A stretch of DNA of 6,224 bases. Origin: an uncultured Caryophanales bacterium. GTDB taxonomy: Bacteria > Bacillota_I > Bacilli_A > RFN20 > CAG-826. The position numbers and the translations under genes are program-made. The notes beneath the pieces were generated by a model, which saw only the letters and a list, made by a program, of their open reading frames with translations, ran no database searches and had not been told where the DNA came from. This document shows positions 1-4,533 of the stretch, in pieces. The stretch's first letter is position 1; every line of letters begins with the position of its first letter. The stretch is taken from NCBI GenBank assembly GCA_946183335.1, contig CAMGZN010000056.1, forward strand, positions 1 to 6,224, given 5' to 3'.

Positions 1-304
1 TAATATCGTTCACTCTTCTTTGGGCGTTAGCATCAAGATGATCACGGATTTCTTTGAAACGTTTAACAAACTTGGTGTGGGTATCGACATAAAGAAGATT
101 TGTTCTAGAAATAATTTCTAGACGTTTGACGTATTGGGCGTCTTGACCAATTAATAATGCGTGTAAATATTGAAAACGACGATCTAAATCAAGGATCGTG
201 TGTTTTAAATAGTTACGTTTAATTATTAAAATAATTACGAATGTTGCAGCTGCGGCAACAAGAATAGATAAGATAATGATTAAGACAAGGATTCCAGTAC
301 TCAT
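1..304 (-). CDS. N-terminal part of a membrane-anchored coiled-coil protein, probable EzrA (septation ring regulator); 3' end outside window
   Basis: I translated 101 codons from ATG at 304-302; the frame is open to the left edge, so the C-terminus is missing. Residues 4-28 are a hydrophobic membrane segment (GILVLIIILSILVAAAATFV and on), followed at once by basic KRN. The rest is charged and helical, with spaced leucines (ILDLDRRFQYLHALL; KFVKRFKEIRDHLDANAQ). This matches EzrA topology: an N-terminal anchor plus a long cytoplasmic coiled-coil domain that binds FtsZ and limits Z-ring formation. In several Firmicutes ezrA lies next to rpsD, as it would here, divergently. Against the call, the early EzrA motif around 'LTGQ..EKW' is not clearly visible, so the assignment rests on topology, context and general resemblance. 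The ribosome binding site is weak: GAAAG ends 8 nt before the ATG. An ATG further upstream hits a stop before this start. Another single-pass coiled-coil protein is possible. Confidence 0.65.
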   Translation of the reverse strand, partial: MSTGILVLIIILSILVAAAATFVIILIIKRNYLKHTILDLDRRFQYLHALLIGQDAQYVKRLEIISRTNLLYVDTHTKFVKRFKEIRDHLDANAQRRVNDI

Positions 305-334
305 AACGTTTACTTTCGAAAGAATATTACCATA

Positions 335-362
335 TTTATATCTTGTTTTCTACAAAAAACAA
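335..362 (-). promoter_or_regulatory. Weak candidate promoter for the EzrA-like gene
   Basis: Read on the minus strand, TATAAA (340-335) could serve as a -10 box and TTGTTT (362-357) as a poor -35 box, 16 bp apart. The transcript would start near 328 and have a leader of about 25 nt before the ATG at 304. Only the -10 box is a good match. It is listed because the gene must have a promoter in this divergent gap and nothing better is visible. Confidence 0.25.
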
Positions 363-408
363 CATCGGAATATGTCCTAAATTTCTCACTTTTCTTTCTT
401 ATTTACTC

Positions 409-426
409 CTAATATTTAAATATTAG
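409..426. promoter_or_regulatory. 18-bp perfect AT-rich palindrome upstream of the rpsD promoter
   Basis: CTAATATTTAAATATTAG is perfectly self-complementary. It can be lengthened by ACTC (405-408) pairing with GAGT (429-432), with two unpaired A residues at 427-428. It lies 11 bp before the rpsD -35 box, about -47 to -64 from the expected start of transcription. That is where an AT-rich UP element contacts the RNA polymerase alpha subunit. It could instead be an operator for a dimeric regulator acting on both divergent genes. The symmetry is seen; the role is inferred. It has no GC core, so it is not a good terminator. Confidence 0.5.
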
Positions 427-437
427 AAGAGTTAGTA

Positions 438-466
438 TTGACAAGGTTTTGGGTTTTCTTTATTAT
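438..466 (+). promoter_or_regulatory. Sigma-A type promoter of rpsD
   Basis: A perfect -35 box TTGACA (438-443) is followed by exactly 17 bp and TATTAT (461-466, one mismatch to TATAAT). The spacing and sequence are near ideal for the housekeeping sigma factor, fitting a highly expressed ribosomal protein gene. Transcription should start around 473, giving a leader of about 155 nt before rpsD, much longer than translation alone needs. Confidence 0.88.
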
Positions 467-487
467 ATAACTCGCATTGTTGAAGCA

Positions 488-610
488 TGTAAATACTGCT
501 TGACTGATGTCTCAACTATCGTGGACGAGTAAGCTTAGCTCAAGGCTGAAAATCAATCTGATGACATCCGAAGCAAGGAATTTACACCTCAAGCTAAATG
601 ATGCATTTAG
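488..610 (+). promoter_or_regulatory. Structured 5' leader of rpsD, candidate S4 autoregulatory leader RNA
   Basis: Three nested helices can be paired by eye: TGTAAAT (488-494) with ATTTACA (580-586), TGCTT (497-501) with AAGCA (571-575), and GATGTC (506-511) with GACATC (563-568). Inside them TTAGC (535-539) can pair with GCTGA (545-549, one G-U) around loop TCAAG. A separate hairpin, CTAAAT (594-599) with ATTTAG (605-610), ends 2 nt before the Shine-Dalgarno AAAGGAG (613-619). An alternative pairing of GCTTGA (498-503) with TCAAGC (589-594) would break the second helix and disturb the hairpin, as a pseudoknot or switch might. In Bacillus subtilis S4 is known to repress its own rpsD mRNA through a leader, so this is the natural reading. 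I cannot confirm homology to the known leader from sequence alone. Confidence 0.65.
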
Positions 611-628
611 TGAAAGGAGTCATAAATC

Positions 629-1231
629 ATGAGATATACTGGTTCAGACTACAAACGTTCACGTCGTCTTGGTTTTTCCACTTTGGAATCTGGTAAAGAA
701 CTTGCCAAACGTCCATATGGTCCAGGCCAACACGGTAATGATCGTAAGAAAAAACCTTCCGAATATGGCAAACAATTGCTCGAAAAACAAAAACTCGAAC
801 AAATGTATGGTGTTAACGAACGTCAATTCCGTCGTTTATTCATCCTTGCTAAAAAGAGTAATGAAGTTACAGGCTTAGCCTTCTTCCGTATTCTTGAATC
901 CCGTTTAGACAATCTTGTCTACCGTATGGGATTTGCAAGAACTCGCCGTGCGGCTCGTCAACTCGTCAACCACGGACACATCACTGTCAATGGTAGCAAA
1001 GTTGATATCCCATCATACCTCTGCTCTGTTGGTGATAAGATTGCCATCAAAGAAGGTCATGATCTTGCCATCGTCAAGGCTTCACTCGAAAGCAAACCAG
1101 CCTCTGTTGGTTATGTCAAAGTCGATGCTGAAAAATTATCCGGAGAATTCGTCCGCGTTCCAGAACGTAGCGAACTTCCAATGGATATTAATGAAGCACA
1201 AGTTATTGAATACTACAACAGATTGCTGTAA
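629..1231 (+). CDS. rpsD: 30S ribosomal protein S4
   Basis: S4 is a primary 16S rRNA-binding protein that nucleates assembly of the small-subunit body; in Firmicutes it also represses its own synthesis. At 200 residues the protein has the usual bacterial length and is collinear with the family: YTGSDYKRSRRLG (3-15), RPYGPGQHG (28-36), EYGKQLLEKQKL (45-56), MYGVNERQFRR (59-69), SRLDNLVYR (91-99), then the S4 RNA-binding domain (about 91-155) with RRAARQLVNHGHITVNG (106-122), and the late signature PERSELP (178-184). The N-terminal region has no cysteines, so this is the zinc-free form. The start is fixed by AAAGGAG (613-619), 9 nt before the ATG. Many ATC, GTC and CGT codons suggest selection for high expression. 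It is transcribed alone, from its own promoter to the hairpin at 1250-1273. Confidence 0.98.
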   Translation: MRYTGSDYKRSRRLGFSTLESGKELAKRPYGPGQHGNDRKKKPSEYGKQLLEKQKLEQMYGVNERQFRRLFILAKKSNEVTGLAFFRILESRLDNLVYRMGFARTRRAARQLVNHGHITVNGSKVDIPSYLCSVGDKIAIKEGHDLAIVKASLESKPASVGYVKVDAEKLSGEFVRVPERSELPMDINEAQVIEYYNRLL

Positions 1232-1249
1232 TTCAAATTTGAGCAAAAT

Positions 1250-1273
1250 AAAAGGAACCCTAAGGTTCCTTTT
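1250..1273. terminator. Bidirectional intrinsic terminator between rpsD and the converging lipoprotein gene
   Basis: A 10-bp perfect stem, AAAAGGAACC (1250-1259) with GGTTCCTTTT (1264-1273), closes a CTAA loop. On the plus strand the arm ends in T residues and the pyrimidine-rich stretch continues to about 1289, 19 nt past the rpsD stop. On the minus strand the same hairpin is followed by TTTTATTTT, so it also ends the operon whose last gene stops at 1288. One hairpin serving two convergent units is common in compact genomes. Confidence 0.9.
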
Positions 1274-1287
1274 TCTTTATCTTTTTC

Positions 1288-1941
1288 TTATAGATCAGGG
1301 ATGGTTGGTTCCTGAGTTGTGACCTTATATTGGAATGTAATTCTTGTCGTTGAGTAGTCATCAACTTCATCAATTTTGGAGATTAACGAATCCTCAAAAT
1401 CATATGTTTTAGAACGAGTCACTTTTCCGTCTTTATTAATTCGTTCAATCTTTTGGTTTAAACAAGATTCATTGCGAGAATGTGAAGTAATTTTTGTCTG
1501 ACTGCTTTGGTTTTGAAACTCGTTTTTGAGACGATTAATGTAGAGATAATTAATATTTCTCACATCCTCGAAAGCTTCTTTCATCTTGGCTTCCCAAAGT
1601 TCTTTTTGGTACCAATAAGCATAATAAGTTTTCTCTCCAGTAGCAGTTGTGGATACTTCATAGATTTTTTGATCTTTGATGTAAGTCCACTGCTCACTTA
1701 CTGAATTAACGATATAAGAATGCATGTAGTTGCTTTCAAAAAAGACTTGATAAAGACTTGTGGAACGAGTTGATTCTGTTGCCGCGACTGCTTTTCTTTC
1801 ATAGAAAGAGAATGTCGTAACTTGATCAAGTTTAATCTCAAAATTATTAATTAAACGATATGCTTCTTCATTCGAAATTGATCTTCCTGAGCAGGAGCAT
1901 AGAAAAGGAACAATTAGAAAGAAAGCAAATCGTTTTTTCAT
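1288..1941 (-). CDS. Small secreted lipoprotein of unknown function, last gene of the tyrS operon
   Basis: The 217-residue product starts MKKR, has a short hydrophobic stretch (FAFFLIVPFL, 5-14) and a lipobox LCS-C, with Cys17 as the likely lipidated residue. It should be exported, cut by signal peptidase II and anchored on the outer face of the membrane. The mature part is polar, rich in Ser, Thr, Tyr, Lys and Glu, with alternating strand-like segments and one charged helix near residues 108-145 (WYQKELWEAKMKEAF). I do not recognise a family; a LolA/LppX-like half-barrel is conceivable but unsupported by any motif. The ATG lies 1 nt after the tyrS stop. No Shine-Dalgarno is visible in the 20 nt before it, and a stop precedes it in frame, so there is no upstream alternative start. 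Translation is probably coupled to tyrS. The shared terminator at 1250-1273 ends the unit. Confidence 0.85.
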   Translation of the reverse strand: MKKRFAFFLIVPFLCSCSGRSISNEEAYRLINNFEIKLDQVTTFSFYERKAVAATESTRSTSLYQVFFESNYMHSYIVNSVSEQWTYIKDQKIYEVSTTATGEKTYYAYWYQKELWEAKMKEAFEDVRNINYLYINRLKNEFQNQSSQTKITSHSRNESCLNQKIERINKDGKVTRSKTYDFEDSLISKIDEVDDYSTTRITFQYKVTTQEPTIPDL

Positions 1942-1942
1942 G

Positions 1943-3196
1943 TTATTTTAAATCGATTAAATAGTAATTTTTCTTGCCACGTTTAAGGACAATATAGCGT
2001 CCAAAAAGCGCATCATTTTTATTAAAAACCTTAGCAATATCGGTACATTTTACTCCGTTAATGGCGACAGAATTTCCATTAATAAATTCACGAGCTTCTC
2101 GTTTGCTACTTGCAGCGTGTGCTTGAATTAAAAGGTCTTCAAAGAGAAGTCCACTTGGAAGTTCAACACGAAGATCGCCAAAGAGTTCTTCAATGTTTTC
2201 TTTAGAAAGATCACTGACGGAACCAGAGAATAAAGCCTCACTCATCTTGCGACATTCTTCGGCTTTTTCTTTTCCGTGGACTAAACAAATAATTTCGTAA
2301 GCTAAAGCTTTTTGAGCAATACGAGCGCCTAAAGTTTTATAATGTTCATCAATAATCGCGTTAATTTCTTCGACTGACTTGAAGGAGAAGACTTTTAAGT
2401 AACGAGCAGCATCATCGTCAGAAACGTTGATGAAGTATTGATAAATCTTGTAAGGCGAAACAAGTTTCGCATCAAGGTAGAGGGCTCCATCTTCAGATTT
2501 TCCAAACTTCTTGCCATTCTCATCAAGAAGAAGTGGAACAGTAAAGCATCCTGCTTTGGAATCAATTCCTTCAACTTTGCGGATTAATTCTAAACCAGCG
2601 GTTAGGTTGCCCCATTGGTCTCCACCACCAATTTGGATAGTGACGCCTTCTTTTTGATAGAGATGAAGGAAGTCAATTGATTGAAGAATCATGTAGGAGA
2701 ACTCGGTAAAAGAAACACCACTTTGTAAACGAGAAGCAACAATATCCTTCGAGAGCATATAGTTCACTGGGAAGTGTTTTCCATAGTCTCTTAAGAAATC
2801 AAGAACATTCATGTTTCCAATCCAGTCGTAATTGTTAACAATTAAACCTTTTTCTGGATCACTTAAATCGATGAATCGTTCAAGTTGCTTACGTATTTTG
2901 TCAGTGTTCTCTTTTAATGCTTCTTTGGTTTGAAGATTTCTTTCTTTGGATTTGCCACTTGGATCTCCGATCATTCCGGTAGCTCCACCAACAACCGCAA
3001 CAATTTTGTGTCCAGCTTGTTGGAGTCTCATGAGCATTGAGATCATGACAAAGTTACCAATATGCATCGAAGATGCGGATGGGTCAAAACCACAGTAAAT
3101 GGTTTGTTTGCTGTCGAGTAATTCGCGGACTTCGTCTTCGTTCGAGAAGTCTTTGATGAGACCGCGCCATTTGAGTTCTTCTAGGATGTTCTTCAT
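1943..3196 (-). CDS. tyrS: Tyrosyl-tRNA synthetase (class I)
   Basis: TyrRS joins tyrosine to tRNA-Tyr through a tyrosyl-adenylate in the cytoplasm. The 417-residue length is typical. In order: YCGFDPSASSMHIGN (34-48) holds the HIGH box, here HIGN; VVGGATGMIGDPSGKS (68-83); the tyrosine pocket SYMILQSIDF (167-176), with Tyr168, Gln172 and Asp175; GGGDQWGNLTAG (190-201); and the KMSKS loop as KFGKS (230-234). A C-terminal S4-like tRNA-binding domain spans about 347-415 (SKREAREFINGNSVAING). Asn in place of the second His of HIGH is, as I recall, natural in some bacterial TyrRS, so the enzyme looks active. The start has a good ribosome binding site, GAGGA, overlapping the end of the regulator gene, whose stop lies 3 nt upstream. 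Firmicutes tyrS often follows a T-box leader; none fits here, because the gene is internal to an operon. Confidence 0.97.
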   Translation of the reverse strand: MKNILEELKWRGLIKDFSNEDEVRELLDSKQTIYCGFDPSASSMHIGNFVMISMLMRLQQAGHKIVAVVGGATGMIGDPSGKSKERNLQTKEALKENTDKIRKQLERFIDLSDPEKGLIVNNYDWIGNMNVLDFLRDYGKHFPVNYMLSKDIVASRLQSGVSFTEFSYMILQSIDFLHLYQKEGVTIQIGGGDQWGNLTAGLELIRKVEGIDSKAGCFTVPLLLDENGKKFGKSEDGALYLDAKLVSPYKIYQYFINVSDDDAARYLKVFSFKSVEEINAIIDEHYKTLGARIAQKALAYEIICLVHGKEKAEECRKMSEALFSGSVSDLSKENIEELFGDLRVELPSGLLFEDLLIQAHAASSKREAREFINGNSVAINGVKCTDIAKVFNKNDALFGRYIVLKRGKKNYYLIDLK

Positions 3197-3199
3197 ATT

Positions 3200-4210
3200 T
3201 TATTCCTCAGTCGATTGACGTTTTTTGTATTCTGGTTCAATACGGTACACTTTGTTCTCTAAGGCATTCTTACTTAGATCAACAAGCATGTACATTGCTC
3301 TACGTCCGACATCTTGCATGTTAATATTCATTGTCGACAAAGTCGGACGCATTATATTAGCATATTTTGTGCCAATTAGCGATAAAACTTCAACATCTTC
3401 TGGTACTTTTAGTCCAGAATCTGTTGCTGCGTTTGTAATGGCAGCAGCAATTGAATCACGGTACGCCACCACAAAAGATTTCTGGTGACGTTTGGTTTTA
3501 AAATAGCCAATAAAGTCGTTATATGTTCTAGTATAAGAGTCGTCAACATTAAGAATGCGATACTCTTGTTTGTTGTCTTCACAAACCTTTATAAAGGTTT
3601 TCTCTGTTTTTTCAAGGAGTCTTCCACAGTTATGAACGTGGAGGAAAACAAGACGTTTTTTGCCTTTGTTGCGGGCAATAGATTTTTCTAAGACAGATTT
3701 GAAATTACGTTCAATTCCAAAGAGAATGCAACCAACTCTTTCACCTTCAACTTTGTTATTAATAACAATTGTTGGAACATAGTAAGAATTTAATTTTGCG
3801 ATATCGTTTTCATCCAGTTCATCGTCAAAAATGATCGCCCCATCAACGTGAGAAGTAATCACTTTATCAAGTTGTTTTAAGGCGTCATCTCTTGAGTGAG
3901 ATGTAATAAACAAAGAAAGGTTAAATCCTTTTTCTTTTGCGATTTCGGTGATACCGTTAAGCACAGACGAGATGTAAACATAGTTTGCGCTTGGAATAAC
4001 AACACCAATTGTGGTTGATTTGTTTGTGGCTAAAGCTTGGGCTAAACCTGAAGGTTTATAACCAAGTCTAGCAATAGTTTTTTGAACTTTTTGTTTGGTT
4101 TCTTCGGTCACGTTTCCTTGGTTATTGATAACACGGGAAACAGTTGCTAGAGAAACACCACTTGCTTTAGCAACTTCGTATATCGTGACTCTGTCTTTCA
4201 AGTTTTCCAT
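3200..4210 (-). CDS. LacI/GalR-family transcriptional regulator, CcpA-like
   Basis: The 336-residue protein has the family layout. An N-terminal helix-turn-helix (about 8-30, VTIYEVAKASGVSLATVSRVINN) is very close to CcpA and is followed by helix 3 (ETKQKVQKTIARLGYKP) and a hinge (SGLAQALAT, 54-62) that keeps the leucine which inserts into the operator minor groove. A periplasmic-binding-like core (66-330) begins TTIGVVIPS. CcpA mediates carbon catabolite control with HPr(Ser-P), and ccpA is found near rpsD and tyrS in bacilli, which supports the assignment. The core is divergent, though: the usual GFDN motif reads LSLIGTK (276-282), so its Asp is replaced by Ile279. The hinge Arg is Gln. A different ligand, or none, is possible. 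The ribosome binding site GAGGAAG lies about 8 nt before the ATG. It is the first gene of the operon with tyrS and the lipoprotein, under the promoter at 4240-4269. Confidence 0.9.
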   Translation of the reverse strand: MENLKDRVTIYEVAKASGVSLATVSRVINNQGNVTEETKQKVQKTIARLGYKPSGLAQALATNKSTTIGVVIPSANYVYISSVLNGITEIAKEKGFNLSLFITSHSRDDALKQLDKVITSHVDGAIIFDDELDENDIAKLNSYYVPTIVINNKVEGERVGCILFGIERNFKSVLEKSIARNKGKKRLVFLHVHNCGRLLEKTEKTFIKVCEDNKQEYRILNVDDSYTRTYNDFIGYFKTKRHQKSFVVAYRDSIAAAITNAATDSGLKVPEDVEVLSLIGTKYANIMRPTLSTMNINMQDVGRRAMYMLVDLSKNALENKVYRIEPEYKKRQSTEE

Positions 4211-4239
4211 GAAAAAACTTCCTCTTTTGATGTATGTTC

Positions 4240-4269
4240 ATTATAAATGAAACAATTTACATTTATCAA
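4240..4269 (-). promoter_or_regulatory. Promoter of the regulator-tyrS-lipoprotein operon
   Basis: On the minus strand a perfect -10 box TATAAT (4245-4240) is preceded by TTGATA (4269-4264, one mismatch to TTGACA) at an 18-bp spacing. The start of transcription is expected near 4233, giving a leader of about 23 nt that contains the regulator's ribosome binding site. Such a short leader leaves no room for a T-box riboswitch ahead of tyrS. Confidence 0.82.
4245..4264. promoter_or_regulatory. Candidate operator (cre-like imperfect palindrome) inside the operon promoter
   Basis: AAATGAAACAATTTACATTT has 7 of 10 symmetric pairs and fills the spacer between the -35 and -10 boxes. Its centre, TGAAACAATTTACA, fits the catabolite-responsive element pattern TGWAANCGNTNWCA at all fixed outer positions but has AA where cre has CG. 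A dimer bound here would block RNA polymerase, so autorepression by the CcpA-like product of the next gene is a simple inference. The missing CG core lowers confidence, because LacI-family hinge leucines normally insert at a central CG. Confidence 0.45.
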
Positions 4270-4293
4270 GGAAGTATTTTCATCAATCATCGA

Positions 4294-4521
4294 TTATATT
4301 ATATTTCCTGCCAAATCTGTCATATTGATAAAATCAAATGGATATTTGCCAATTATATTGCCGTCTTCGTTGAATATATCAATTTCATCAGAGTTTAATC
4401 GTTTTATCGCAATAAAATTGTTGTTGTAACCGATTAAATGCCCAGGAGTATCAATGAATTTCTTTCTTTCAGAATTATATGCATAAACTCTTTGGCCATT
4501 CTCTAACGCAAACAAGATCAT
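4294..4521 (-). CDS. Small protein of unknown function downstream of the LRR gene
   Basis: The 75-residue product has no signal peptide, membrane segment or cysteines. It is acidic and rich in Asn, Ile and Asp, with short strand-like stretches separated by turns (RVYAYNSERKKFID; HLIGYNNNFIAIKRL; DIFNEDGNIIGKYPF), suggesting a small all-beta domain of repeated hairpins. I do not recognise the family. It is likely a real gene: a strong Shine-Dalgarno GGAGG (4532-4528) sits 6 nt before the ATG, and the start lies only 12 nt after the stop of the LRR gene on the same strand, so the two should be co-transcribed and perhaps translationally coupled. Its stop is 25 bp ahead of the next promoter's -35 box, and I see no terminator between. 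Its link to the LRR protein is inferred from position only. Confidence 0.75.
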   Translation of the reverse strand: MILFALENGQRVYAYNSERKKFIDTPGHLIGYNNNFIAIKRLNSDEIDIFNEDGNIIGKYPFDFINMTDLAGNII

Positions 4522-4533
4522 AAAATACCTCCA

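Larger units (their letters stand above)
4217..4275 (-). repeat. Inverted repeat around the operon promoter that overlaps the regulator's ribosome binding site
   Basis: ACTTCCT (4217-4223) and AGGAAGT (4269-4275) are exact complements. With an A/T-rich extension and one mismatch, about 11 of 12 positions pair. In RNA read leftwards through this region, the distal arm would pair with the AGGAAG that serves as ribosome binding site for the gene starting at 4210, and the near arm is followed by TTTTTT. The inner palindrome (4245-4264) could stack inside it. RNA started at the local promoter would lack the far arm and stay unpaired. Confidence 0.4.

Noticed and set aside
487..492. Minimal start-stop ATGTAA in the rpsD leader.
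   Set aside because: No ribosome binding site precedes it, and the bases belong mostly to the outer helix 488-494.
507..632. A 41-codon open frame in the rpsD leader whose TGA overlaps the rpsD start codon (ATGA).
   Set aside because: It has no Shine-Dalgarno before its ATG, lies inside bases that form the leader helices, and gives a protein of no recognisable character. The overlap is probably chance.
915..1322. A 135-residue open frame overlapping rpsD in another frame and running through the terminator.
   Set aside because: It is a shadow of rpsD; it crosses the hairpin terminator and has no conserved features.
4270..4293. Possible intrinsic terminator right after the small gene.
   Set aside because: Only a 4-bp complementarity (AATC/GATT near 4285-4295) is present, with no GC stem and no following run of T on the minus strand.
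4247..4429. Plus-strand open frame of 60 codons opposite the small gene.
   Set aside because: It starts inside the minus-strand promoter and lacks a ribosome binding site. The opposite strand has the better-supported gene.
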